From assembly GCF_001039355.2 (NCBI RefSeq), contig NW_019775540.1, positions 29,271-93,270 of the forward strand: a stretch of 64,000 bases of DNA. The letters are read 5' to 3'. Positions 1-10,477 of this stretch are shown piece after piece. This DNA comes from Lingula anatina. Taxonomy: Eukaryota; Brachiopoda; Lingulata; Lingulida; Lingulidae. The position numbers and the translations under genes were made by a program. The notes under the pieces were generated by a model. It was given only the letters and a program-made list of their open reading frames with translations. It made no database searches and was not told the origin of the DNA. The first letter of the stretch is position 1, and every line of letters begins with the position of its first letter.

Positions 1-119
1 TGTCACATATTGTGCAGCGCGCCACCTATATGATGTGTGTATTGACCTGGGAGGTCATTGTGTATCTCAGTGAGCTGATTCTAATAAACACGTGTCCTGA
101 CAACAAGGCAGTTGTTATA
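1..119 (+). repeat. 5' LTR (119 bp)
   Basis: Direct repeat identical to 4542-4660, starting TGTCACAT and ending GTTGTTATA. It contains an AATAAA near base 91. The gag-pol frame runs open back through the LTR to base 12, so the LTR holds no stop in that frame. Confidence 0.9.
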
Positions 120-140
120 TGGTGTCTAGAAGCGGGATTC
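120..140 (+). other. Primer binding site, tRNA-Leu-like
   Basis: The bases right after the LTR begin TGGTGTC and continue AGAAGCGGGATTC after one extra T. This is the complement of a typical animal tRNA-Leu 3' end (GAATCCCGCTTCTGACACCA) with a one-base insertion. Position against the LTR and the TGG start support a PBS. The tRNA identity is inferred from memory of tRNA-Leu. Confidence 0.7.
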
Positions 141-143
141 TCA

Positions 144-3100
144 ATGGAAACCTTGAAACCACCTGCACACGTTAATTTCCAGAGTGGAAATGTGGCTACA
201 AACTGGCGTAAATGGGAGCAGCAATTCAAGGTGTACTATAATGCATGCGAATTAGGAGAAAAGTCTGGCGCGACGCAAGTCGCCATCTTGCTTCACACTG
301 CAGGCCCGGAGGCGCAAGATATTTTTAACACGTTCACTTTTGAAGATGACTCACAGAAACAAGATGTAGACGCGGTCTTGACAAAATTTAGACAGTACAG
401 TGAGCCCAGGCGCAATGTAGTTTTTGAGAGATACCAATTCTGGAGCCGAAGTCAGCAAGAAGGGGAATCCGTAGACACGTGGATAACGGAGCTGAGAAGG
501 CAAAGCGACAAATGTGAGTTTGGTGAACAAAAAGACTTGTTAATCAGAGACAAACTCGTATTTGGTGTATTGGATCCTAAAGTCAAAGAAAGATTGCTAA
601 GGGAAACCTCTCTTACGTTAGAAAAAGCGCTTGACATTGCACGTGCAGCAGAAGTAAGCAGAGCGCAAATGGCCGCCATGACAGTCCCGGCAAGTTTACC
701 TGAAGTCAATGCTATTAAGAGCAAACAGCGTATCGCCAAAGTCACATCTAAATGCAAGTACTGTGGAACTTCACACCTTCCGAAACGATGTCCAGCTTAT
801 GGTAAGAAGTGCAAGAAATGTTCGGGGTTAAATCATTTTGCCGTTGTTTGTCTGGGTGGAGGCTTCAGAAAGAAACCATTATCATCAAAGAAGATACACC
901 AGCTAGACACGGAGGTTGTTGGCAGTGATGAAGGTGAGAGGCTGTTCGTTGGCAGTCTCACAAGCAGCAATTGTTCTACGCAGTATTCTGAGACTCTGTA
1001 TATTAACAAGAAGCCAGTGACATTTAAGTTGGATACTGGAGCTGATGTCAATGTGCTGCCATGGGGTACCTATAAGCAAGTATGCCAGACACCTCTCCGT
1101 GTCACTAAAGCTGTTCTGACAGCATTTGGAAATGCTACAATAAAACCAGTGGGTCAAGCACAGCTGTCAGTCTCAACCAAGCCCTCTCTTATGCCTCAGC
1201 CAGCTACTTTCTATGTGACTGAAGGAGATTATTCAGCCATTCTTGGACGTCAGTTATGTGCTTCACTAGGGCTTATACAACGTGTACCTGTGAACATAGT
1301 CCAGTCTACAAATGTACCTTTGACCCAAGACAAGCTATTGAGTGAGTATGGTGACAATTTTACTGGACTTGGACAATATAAGAGAGAATATGATATTGTT
1401 GTTGACCCAAGTGTTTCCCCAGTGGTGCAAGCTCCTCGTAAGATACCCTTTGCTAAGCATGACAAGTTGAAGGAGGCTCTCTCTCAGCTAGAAAAGCAAG
1501 ATGTCATTGCAAGTGTTGACAAACCAACTGACTGGGTGAACAATTTAGTGATTACAGAGAAACGCAATGGTAGCATTAGGCTATGTCTCGATCCCAAGCC
1601 ACTCAACCAGGCCATAAAGCGTGAGAGATATGAGATACCTACGCCAGCTGATGTTCAGAGCCGACTAGCAGGTAAATGCATCTTCACAGTTGTTGACATG
1701 AAGGATAGTTACTGGCACGTGAAACTATCTGAAGAATCATCATATCTTTGCACTTTCCACACCCCATGGGGCCGAAAGAGATTTAAGCGCATGCCTTTCG
1801 GAATATCCTCTGCTAGTGAAGTGATGCAGAAGCGTAATGAGGAAGCGTTTGGTGACATTCCAGGGGTGCACGTCATAGCAGACGACATGATCATTGCAGG
1901 TAGCAGTGAAGCAGAGCATGATAGTATAGTTCATAAGGTCATGCAGCGAGCACGTGAACAGAATGTCAAGTTCAACAAGGATAAAATCCAATTCAAAGTG
2001 AAGTCAGTCAACTACATGGGTCATATTGTATCTGAAGAAGGACTTAAACCTGATCCTGCCAAAGTCGATGCAATCATTAACATGCCCCAGCCAACAGACA
2101 GAGCTTCAATGATGCGTTTCTTGGGAATGGTGAAATATCTGTCACCATATATAGCCAATGAGTCAAGCCTAACTGCTCCTCTCAGATTGCTGCTGAAAGA
2201 GGATATTGAATGGCATTGGGGACCAGAGCAGGATCATGCTATGCAGCAAGTAAAGGAAGCTCTAAGCAAGCAGCCCGTTCTGCAGTTTTATGATGTGACA
2301 CAGCCAGTCACCATTCAAACAGATGCCTCTCAAGGTGGGTTGGGTTCATGCTTACTCCAACGAAACAAACCTGTTGCATATGCCTCGAGAGCTCTTACTT
2401 CAGCAGAACAAAATTATTCTCAAATAGAAAAGGAGCTTCTAGCTATTTGTTTTGCCTGTGAAAAATTCCACCAGTATGTGTATGGCAAAGAAGTGGAGAT
2501 TCACACTGATCACCGCCCATTGGAAATTATTCTGAAGAAGCCTATCGTTAAGGCATCTCCAAGACTGCAACGTATGATGTTACAGCTACAAAGATACAAC
2601 ATTTCTGTCCGATACATAAAAGGAAAGTACATGCATGTAGCTGATACGCTTTCTAGAGCGTATATTCAGGATGAGTCCAAGTGTGGTGCTCCAGAGGATA
2701 TTGAAGTTATGGTACACAGCCTAGTTACCAGTCTCCCTGCTTCTACAGACAAGCTGGAGGAGATTAAAGCAGCCACTGCTGATGATTACACGTTACTAAG
2801 ACTTCAGTCAGTTATAAAACGCGGTTGGCCTGACAGGAAGTCTGAGCTGCCAGTGAACGTCCAGCCCTACTGGGATGTAAGGGATGAGTTACACATAGCA
2901 GAAGGCCTCGTTCTTCTGGGAGAGCGCATCGTAATTCCCGCCAAGTTACGATCAGACATGTTGTCTCTAATTCATGAAAGCCACTTGGGTGCTGACAAAT
3001 GCAAAGCAAGGGCGAGATCTTCACTATACTGGCCAGGAATGTCAGCGGACATAGAATTGATAGTTGCCCAGTGCTCGGTGTGCAGTAAATTTCGTCCAAG

Positions 3101-4064
3101 CAACGGAAAGGAGCCCTTGATTCCGCACGCGATACCACACAGGCCATGGGAGAAAGTTGGAGCGGACATTATGACTTTGAAGGGTAAAGACTACCTGGTT
3201 GTGGTAGATTATTATTCCAAATACCCAGAGATTTCTTACTTAGAGGACAAAACGGCCAAGACCGTGATACTACACTTAAAGTCTATATTTGCTAGACATG
3301 GAATTCCTGAGACAATTGTCTCTGACAATATGCCATTTGGGAGTTATGACTTTAAAAACTTCGCAAGAGAATGGGGAATAAACCAGGATACCTCGAGTCC
3401 TCACTATCCTCAGTCAAATGGACAGAGCGAGAGAACAGTTCAGACTATTAAGAAAATCCTGAAGAAAGCCATGAGTGATGGAAGAGATCCATACATTGCC
3501 TTGCTGGAGTATCGTAATACTCCAATCTCAGGAATGGATTTTTCCCCAGCCCAGATGCTAATGAGCAGAGCTTTACGTTCTAAGATTCCAACAGCTACCA
3601 AGCTACTTGAACCACAAGTAGTGTTTCCAAAGCAGCAGCTACATAGACAACAGCAGAGGTACAAGAGAATATATGACAGAAAAGCAAAGGAGTTGCCCGA
3701 GTTAACTCCAGGAGAATCAGTCGGTCTTCAGTGCCAGGGAGAATGGAAGCCCGCATCAGTTGTAAAGAGGGACGCACATCCTCGGTCTTATGTAGTAAGC
3801 TACAATGGTCATTCATTCAGGAGGAACAGAAGACACCTCAGAAAAGGGAACTTCAAATTTTCCAATGATTTGCAGGAAATACCTGATCTCCATGAAACAA
3901 GTAAACCCGAGTCACCAGTCAATCAGGACTGTAAATCTGAGTCGCCACTTAAAAAATATCATCAAAAGAAACACCAGGAAAGCACTGAGAAATCTGGAGT
4001 TCAATGTGAGAAATATACCAGGTCCGGAAGGCTTAGTAAACCTCCAGATAGGCTTAATCTATAA
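144..4064 (+). CDS. Gag-Pol polyprotein of Ty3/gypsy element
   Basis: A single 1306-aa frame if translation starts at the ATG at 144, the first after the PBS; the frame is open from base 12. Order: capsid-like gag region, two CX2CX4HX4C zinc knuckles (CKYCGTSHLPKRC, then CKKCSGLNHFAVVC), aspartic protease with DTGAD, reverse transcriptase with the VIADDMII active site, RNase H (TDAS, later TDHRP), integrase with an HHCC finger (HESH ... CSVC) and catalytic D, D, E (ADIMT, VSDN, NGQSERT), and a basic C-terminal tail. No stop or frameshift interrupts it, and gag and pol are fused in one frame with no sign of recoding. It would supply all functions for retrotransposition. No envelope frame follows. 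Confidence 0.92.
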   Translation: METLKPPAHVNFQSGNVATNWRKWEQQFKVYYNACELGEKSGATQVAILLHTAGPEAQDIFNTFTFEDDSQKQDVDAVLTKFRQYSEPRRNVVFERYQFWSRSQQEGESVDTWITELRRQSDKCEFGEQKDLLIRDKLVFGVLDPKVKERLLRETSLTLEKALDIARAAEVSRAQMAAMTVPASLPEVNAIKSKQRIAKVTSKCKYCGTSHLPKRCPAYGKKCKKCSGLNHFAVVCLGGGFRKKPLSSKKIHQLDTEVVGSDEGERLFVGSLTSSNCSTQYSETLYINKKPVTFKLDTGADVNVLPWGTYKQVCQTPLRVTKAVLTAFGNATIKPVGQAQLSVSTKPSLMPQPATFYVTEGDYSAILGRQLCASLGLIQRVPVNIVQSTNVPLTQDKLLSEYGDNFTGLGQYKREYDIVVDPSVSPVVQAPRKIPFAKHDKLKEALSQLEKQDVIASVDKPTDWVNNLVITEKRNGSIRLCLDPKPLNQAIKRERYEIPTPADVQSRLAGKCIFTVVDMKDSYWHVKLSEESSYLCTFHTPWGRKRFKRMPFGISSASEVMQKRNEEAFGDIPGVHVIADDMIIAGSSEAEHDSIVHKVMQRAREQNVKFNKDKIQFKVKSVNYMGHIVSEEGLKPDPAKVDAIINMPQPTDRASMMRFLGMVKYLSPYIANESSLTAPLRLLLKEDIEWHWGPEQDHAMQQVKEALSKQPVLQFYDVTQPVTIQTDASQGGLGSCLLQRNKPVAYASRALTSAEQNYSQIEKELLAICFACEKFHQYVYGKEVEIHTDHRPLEIILKKPIVKASPRLQRMMLQLQRYNISVRYIKGKYMHVADTLSRAYIQDESKCGAPEDIEVMVHSLVTSLPASTDKLEEIKAATADDYTLLRLQSVIKRGWPDRKSELPVNVQPYWDVRDELHIAEGLVLLGERIVIPAKLRSDMLSLIHESHLGADKCKARARSSLYWPGMSADIELIVAQCSVCSKFRPSNGKEPLIPHAIPHRPWEKVGADIMTLKGKDYLVVVDYYSKYPEISYLEDKTAKTVILHLKSIFARHGIPETIVSDNMPFGSYDFKNFAREWGINQDTSSPHYPQSNGQSERTVQTIKKILKKAMSDGRDPYIALLEYRNTPISGMDFSPAQMLMSRALRSKIPTATKLLEPQVVFPKQQLHRQQQRYKRIYDRKAKELPELTPGESVGLQCQGEWKPASVVKRDAHPRSYVVSYNGHSFRRNRRHLRKGNFKFSNDLQEIPDLHETSKPESPVNQDCKSESPLKKYHQKKHQESTEKSGVQCEKYTRSGRLSKPPDRLNL

Positions 4065-4530
4065 ATAAGGCATGTGCTAGCAACCTCTGCCTTTTGTTTT
4101 GTTTTGTTTGTTTTGATGACATCTCAGTGCATGTGTACTTTCATGGTTCATTAACCTAAACTGTGTTTATGTTTCTGTGAAAAGTTACTAGTCTGGAGTT
4201 ACAAAGTTGACAGTTTATCAACAGAAGGAACATTGACACTTATAATCAGTTATTCCTTTGGGTGTTGTGTTTTGTAGACTAGTAAGTTAAACTTTGTGTG
4301 TGTTTTGAAAAGACTGTTTATTGAAAGTTTGTTTATTGAAAACTGAACAGTGACTTTATGCAGCTTGTTTATTGAAAACTTTGAACAGTGATTTATGCAG
4401 TTTGTTAATGAAGTTAATGTTTCACTGTTGCTCTTTAGTCAGGCACTGCTTTGAATGGTTCACACAAGCCACTATTTCTAACAAAGTTAAAGTTTAAAGT
4501 TAAAGTCTTGTACAGTGCCTGTTTCTTCAT

Positions 4531-4541
4531 AAAAGGGGAGA
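4531..4541 (+). other. Polypurine tract
   Basis: AAAAGGGGAGA lies directly before the right LTR, the expected place for the plus-strand primer in reverse transcription. Confidence 0.8.
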
Positions 4542-4660
4542 TGTCACATATTGTGCAGCGCGCCACCTATATGATGTGTGTATTGACCTGGGAGGTCATT
4601 GTGTATCTCAGTGAGCTGATTCTAATAAACACGTGTCCTGACAACAAGGCAGTTGTTATA
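4542..4660 (+). repeat. 3' LTR (119 bp)
   Basis: No difference from the 5' LTR over 119 bp. The next bases (ATGTATGCATGG) are flanking host DNA. Confidence 0.9.
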
Positions 4661-4741
4661 ATGTATGCATGGCTGCATGTGTGCACATATGCATGACAGA
4701 TAAGCTACTATGAGTAATCAACTATATCTTCCATGTGCTAC

Positions 4742-6176
4742 CTGGTTTTGAAGCTACTGAGCAGGGGCCACACACGGAGCATTTTACTGAGAGCCAGATA
4801 TTGTGCCATGTTTGCACTGCAGCCCAGAAGTGAGTTGAACAACTTCTGTCTGGCACTGTCACAGTTAATGTCTGCCTCTGTCAGCTGGAAAAAAAGACAA
4901 AATGTATCCACAAGAATCCAGAAAACCATCTACCAAAAATGTTTTAGAAGAATAGTTACTGATACAAAATATTTTTAAAAACACTTCTAACTGGGAAAAG
5001 TCTTAAAAAACAAAGGTCTTGGAATTCAGAGAGATGTTATGATCATTTCATGTTATTGCTTACCTTCTTATCTTCCCAAGCTGTAGATACAATGGCATCA
5101 GTTCTGTATAGCACCAATAGGACTAGGTCGTTATCAGTCAAATCAAAGCACTGAAAAATATTTTGTCATCCTAACCCACTATTTTCTAATGTATATGCCA
5201 TCTTTCATGTACCTTATATCTCAATCAAAAAAATTATCTCTAAATGGTTTTGTTTTCATTTTGCCTACAATTTACATATCATCATCCAAACTTTCTATTT
5301 TGCATTAATCCTTTTATTGGGATAAACTAATACATTTTTTTTAAATAAAAAAAAACCTTTTAACATTATTTGATAACATTGACTGATTTTTTTTCATGAT
5401 AATCCTCATGTTACATTACATACTTGCTCCAGTATTTGGAGGACATCTAGTCTTGGCTCCACAGGAACAATTGCGTCAGCACAAAATGGACGTAAGAGGT
5501 TAATAATATCCTCTGGATTTACAAGCTCTCCCCTGATAAAAAGAAAAATAAATATATCTAATGATCTATTACAATTATTATTATTATTATTAACATCTGT
5601 ATGTGATGCTATTCTATAGCAAGTTAATATGTAATCTGAAAAAATATATTTTGCAGGAGTAAATTAAAAATGCATTTAAATGCAGAAATGGAGTTTTCTT
5701 ACCCATGTTTGTGGTGTTCACTGACTTGAATGACTAAAGACTTCAGCACCTCCAGGCCCTCTTTCTCCTGTAGCATAACGCTGGCCGTGTCTGGATTCCT
5801 GACAGAAGAAAAAGGAATATAAATAAAAGGCCTCCAAGGGAGAATTTTTAGAGACATAAAATTAATGTCTAAGCACTTTCACAAGATTTCACATATCAAA
5901 GGGTGCCAGCCATGGATGAAAAATGTAGTAAAGTAATAAACACATGTTGCTGCTGCACTTTGGTTAGTTTCATATATATCATATGATAATATACAATGAG
6001 CTTTCAAAGCTGGGAATGTACAAAGGTCTTTACCTGTAAGAATCAGTAATAACTGCCAGTGCCTCCACTACAGCTGTGTTCACTGTCCAGTTGCCTATAC
6101 TGGTCACAGCGAGCAAATCTTCCACCATTTCAATAGGCTGACCATCCAGCAGAATCTTGACCAGCAATTCTTGAAG
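4742..6176 (-). CDS. NBAS: NBAS C-terminal region (partial, 5 exons)
   Basis: Five minus-strand exons join in phase: 6034-6176, 5703-5798, 5424-5532, 5064-5150, 4742-4884, each with AG/GT borders. They encode about 190 residues of an all-helical repeat protein. The last exon, starting LTEADINCDSARQKLF and ending at an LRVWPLL motif, resembles the C-terminal part of NBAS as I remember it (LTAMDI ... SR ... F..LL ... L..WPP). NBAS partners RINT1 and ZW10 in the NRZ tether for Golgi-to-ER transport and is linked to nonsense-mediated decay. The final exon ends at a donor (GTAGCA), so the C-terminal end must lie left of base 1, beyond the retrotransposon. Upstream exons were not found between 6.2 and 10 kb. 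Another alpha-solenoid protein is the alternative. Confidence 0.65.
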
Positions 6177-6378
6177 CTGCAAAGAAAGGTATTATACATT
6201 TGTGTGTTAATATGTTTACTTTTGCATATTGAAAACACTGGTAATATCACAGAACAGAAAATCAATTATACACTCCAGAAAATGAAACATCACTAAACAA
6301 AAAGGGTCCAAATAAAAGGACATTTTGCTATGGGAACCAATATTTTATATACAAGAGAATGAAAAAAAAAAAAAANGA

Positions 6379-6478
6379 TGTCACATATTGTGCAGCGCGC
6401 CACCTATATGATGTGTGTATTGACCTGGGAGGTCATTGTGTATCTCAGTGAGCTGATTCTAATAAACACGTGTTCTGA
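6379..6478 (+). repeat. Truncated LTR copy of the same element
   Basis: About 100 bp match the LTR from its first base, then diverge at ACGTGTTCTGA. The copy is preceded by GA, as in the PPT/LTR junction, and by a single N at 6376 and a poly-A run. Either a solo or truncated LTR, or a collapsed element at an assembly join. Confidence 0.8.
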
Positions 6479-6514
6479 AAATAACTAAAAATTTCAGATG
6501 ATTCTGATAACGTC

Positions 6515-6537
6515 CGCGCGCGCGCGCGCGTGTGTGT
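6515..6537. repeat. (CG)n(TG)n dinucleotide run
   Basis: Eight CG units followed by three TG units, an alternating purine-pyrimidine tract. Confidence 0.9.
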
Positions 6538-6539
6538 AA

Positions 6540-7800
6540 TAAGCAGCGGCAAAATTCCTAACCGTGACTATAATCATACAAAACATAAAATCACCATTAG
6601 AAAGCACCTTTACAACATATAAGATCAATTAATTTTTTTATTTGTTTCCCGATTTGATAACATGAGTATGCCATTGATCTCCAACGCCCATCGAGTTGAG
6701 AGATGTCAAGAATCATTCAGGTGCTAAATTTAATTTTACTTATTTGTCTCGTAATGACACTTTCTCTCATTAAAATGTACCCTTGACACGTAAAAGAGGA
6801 TAAGCTTACCATCAAGGGTATTTGCGGAATTTGTCTCGTTTATTTATTGCACATGAATATGTCCCGCCACACAAACATCGCGATAAACGTTGACAAAATG
6901 CATCACCTAATACATTTTGATTGTTAGCCTACATGAGATAAGTTTTGTTCAGTCAACTTGTTTTTGGCACGGTGTCATAAACCAGTTTCATATCTATAAG
7001 TAAACAACCAATGGCCCTACATGATAAGATACGGGACACTTAAGTGTTGCACTGACTTTTGATATCCGTCCTTGAACAATCGAAACTGAAAAAGTCGAAC
7101 TGAAAAGATATTGTATATTTAGGACTTAAGCTTGATTTTATTTATGGAAGAATAGGGCCAGTAAGCGAAATGTTTACAAACCATAGATATCAAATCATTT
7201 CGGCCAGAACCCCTTCCCCTCTATCAGTGTCACAGCTTCGTTACTTTCTATGTACATGATCATTACTATTGTCATTATGCCATGTACGGTTGTGTGTTTA
7301 AGCAAGCATTCATGTCTTTACATTCCCCAGACACAAAACAACAAATTTTTAAAAAAATGATGGTATTCTAAAACCCATTATATCAATGATAAAGCTAATG
7401 CTCAGCTCAATATGGCGTTTAAACCAAAGTAAACGAAACACCTGGCGTCACACAAGTCCTGAATATTTAAAACTCTTGTAAAATTGAAATGACAGTTAGA
7501 TGTACTAGTACATGTACATATGTCCGCTTAACACTAATGGATTGGAACTCATCGAAATTAAACTGATTTACCTGAGAAAATGAGGGTCCATACAACCAGG
7601 AAGTATTTCATCGTTCAACGTCTACAACGCCCAATAAACACCCAGTAAAACACGTCCTGAGCTAACAGCCTGTCGTAAGGATATGAAGATAAGGTATGCG
7701 TATAGAGCCAAATGTTTTATCTCGGTGGCTGTTATCTTGGAAGAGTAAACAGGGGGATCAATTTATTTGAAAGGTGACTTCAAGTCACAGTCATCTAACT
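6540..7800. other. Intergenic or intronic DNA without recognised gene
   Basis: AT-rich. I see no further NBAS exon, RNA gene or repeat family shared with the rest of the window. It ends at the TATA box of the candidate gene at 7.8 kb. Confidence 0.4.
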
Positions 7801-7821
7801 TATGGTAATAGATACGACGGG

Positions 7822-7828
7822 TATAAAT
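7822..7828 (+). promoter_or_regulatory. Candidate TATA box
   Basis: TATAAAT lies 81 bp before the ATG of the short exon at 7909, predicting transcription start near 7850. The spacing fits a core promoter. No initiator was confirmed. Confidence 0.4.
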
Positions 7829-7908
7829 CGGGGAGTTTGTGTTTACTGACGAAAACACGTCAATCACTGTAGGGTACTTATTTTTCATTTACAACTCTGT
7901 GAACGGAA

Positions 7909-8027
7909 ATGCATCGCAAACGAAAAGTTAAGATGTCTTCAACAAATTCCACAAAAAAATTCTTTGATATCCTTCTCGGACACAATATCCGAGCATGTTT
8001 AGGGGAAAAGTTCGTGCAGAATTACAG
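7909..8027 (+). CDS. Candidate first coding exon, unknown gene
   Basis: A 119-bp open segment starts at an ATG (context GGAAATG) and ends at a strong donor (TTACAG then GTATGT). It encodes 39 codons plus two bases. The start is basic (MHRKRKVK), followed by MSSTNSTKKFFDILLGHN and an acidic/basic stretch ending NYR. A second in-frame Met at codon 9 could also be the start. I do not recognise it. The FFDILLG core is loosely like hydrophobic repressor motifs in some transcription factors, but no DNA-binding domain is visible. No following exon was found on the plus strand before 10 kb. Confidence 0.35.
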
Positions 8028-10477
8028 GTATGTGTCTACATTTAGTATAAACGTATGTTAAAAGAGATACATTTATACTTAACACACTTAACACAAGAGT
8101 TTAAAACATGTATCCGCCGTAATACATGTACCAACTGCATGGATGATCTTGTCGCTGCTTTCGTTACTTCCCTGACAAGCGTTTGATTACTTTTGATAAA
8201 AAGAGGCGGAAGTAGAAGCAGACTGGTGGTTGCAGTATTTATTATTATTATTATGAAAAAGTACATACAAGTTCTTGTATGAATATATGCTCAGTGAAAG
8301 AAGACGAATTAGCAAACAGATTTTAAAAGCAAAATGCGAATTGAACTAAATATACACAGTTACATATACTAGTATAACTTATTGCGGAAGGGTACGCGGT
8401 TTATCACATCCAAGGCCAGTCCATCGTATAACGTGGGGGGGGGGGGGGGCTGGTTGGCAATTTATGTTTATCATGAAAGGGCAAGGGAAAATATTTTGAT
8501 GTAAACATAAGCATGACGTACAACTAGAAGTTAATAAATGGAGCCGATGAAATTACAAGCAAGTAAAGGGAAATGATATAGCGTTTTCAAAATTTATGTA
8601 TAACGGAAATTGTCTTTATACAGGTAGAAAATATATACGTACATAAATACATGACAAAATCGTGTGCCGAGTTAGATTATTAACCAAATAGGGTGTTGTT
8701 GAATAATAATGTACCAAATAGGCTTTATTGTTCTCTTAATCTTTAATCAAGTGTGTTTATCTATCAATAAAATGTTTATATAATAAAATTTGTTATGCAT
8801 CTTTGCTTTAAAGCTGTTTTTCGAACCTGAAAACTGGACATGACCTAGAATTTTGGTTTAGTATATTTTCATTGTTATACGTGTGTCAGATACTAACTAG
8901 ACAAGGCCACATGTGATATGTAATCTTTCTCACGTTTGATCCGGTTTCTATCATGTTACCTATGCTACCTCAGGACAAGGGGTAAAAAAAGCAAAATTGT
9001 TTGTAAATTAAAACTTTTGCTGACTCATTGCAGTATAATTTTTAGGATGATGAGTCGTATCGAATATTTGATATATAACTTTTATCCCTTAGGTCATAAC
9101 ATTTATAATAGGCAACAATTGATTACATTGTTAGTATAGTGGGGTTATATAATAAATGCGGCCTTGTTTGGCCAAATATCGAACAACCAATATTCTTTGT
9201 TTCCTTCTTTCTTGTTGTGAATGGAATTATGAAAGTTTGTGGTGCACTAGGAAGGAGGAGGAGACATAAAAAGGCATTCCGTCCGGTCGATTTTATTTTT
9301 TCTCCGCAAAACAATTAATTCCCGCCGTTTCTGATCAAAATAACCATATTTATGTAGTCAAATGTTCAAAAGCACAACGAAGCTCGGTTTTTGCTCAAAA
9401 TTAAATAAGAAATAAGTCCACATGACTGATATTGTCATTTATTTAAATGACGAAATGAAATTTGATACGAAGTTACAAGATGGGGGAAAGTTACTACATA
9501 AAATTACATAAACTTATAAAACATACATTCCCCATATGATAGAGCAAAAAGTTGGCGAAGAGCAAACCAATGGCCTAACATTTGGTTATGTATATGTATG
9601 GGGATCTACACATTTCCCTAAACATCTACCCCTAAACGACGTCACATTCAAATTAAACGTATAACGAAACCTACATATATTCTAAAAGACTTGTTATTTA
9701 TAGACTATTACATATAATTATCAATACACAATTCTAAGCATATAATGATTCAAATAAAAATGAGAAAAAGCGTACAAAAGCAAATTTATATATGTTCAAA
9801 TAGCCCATTTTCGTTGTGATTGGGAGATAAACCACTGCGCTAATTGTGTTAGGTGAACCTTCGTTGTGCAGGAATTGATCATTGTACAGAAATTAATTTT
9901 GAACGTTAGATATCGATCGTTTTTTAAAAGTATATTTACTGAGATTAATAATTGTTATATGCTAGCTTTTGGCGAGATTAAAAGTAAAGGAGACCTCTAC
10001 GATTGAGTTACAATACGCGTAAAGCCTAAGTCTATTCACCTATGCACAGCCTGAAATAATCCAGCGCATATAAATGGCATTACTTTGTAATGGGTATTAA
10101 AGAACTATAAGCAGTTCTTCGAGTTTGAATAAGCTCATTTCTTTAATGAGCATGGGGGCGAATTATTTTCTAGTCTGATATAGGAACGAAAGAACTTTAT
10201 TTAGTGTCAAACCGCACTAAAGCGTAGTGCTGGTACATGCACATATAATAATTCTAAGGTATAGGCACCATTTATGAAAAAAGTATCCACTCCAGTTGAA
10301 TTTATGTTTCGAAGCAATGGCAAAGAATGAAGCAGATCTCGGGTGCAATAAGATATAAACATTGGAAAAATTCGTCTCCAACACTGAATAACTGCGCATA
10401 TATTTCAGCTGTATGTACAGGGCACCATGCAAGGTTACTACATGTAGTAGGCCCACATGTTCAAGGAGTGCGCAATG
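8028..10477. other. Intergenic DNA, no gene recognised
   Basis: AT-rich sequence between the candidate exon and the 3' end of the phosphatase gene. A G run lies at 8436-8449. Short open frames here have no recognisable domains, splice context or codon bias, and I see no tRNA or rRNA. Confidence 0.5.

Larger units (their letters stand above)
1..4660 (+). mobile_element. Full-length Ty3/gypsy-type LTR retrotransposon
   Basis: Seen: identical 119-bp direct repeats at 1-119 and 4542-4660, a primer-binding-like site straight after the left repeat, one long gag-pol frame, a 3' untranslated stretch of about 470 bp and a purine tract against the right repeat. This is the complete layout of an LTR element without an envelope gene. 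The very short LTRs and the ADD form of the reverse transcriptase active site resemble Mag/SURL-like Ty3 elements (family knowledge, not tested). Identical LTRs imply a recent insertion. The target-site duplication cannot be checked because the left LTR begins at base 1. It lies antisense to the NBAS-like exons just to its right. Confidence 0.93.

Noticed and set aside
4451-4978. Plus-strand frames over the 3' LTR and NBAS exon
   Set aside because: Shadow frames of the LTR and of an exon on the other strand.
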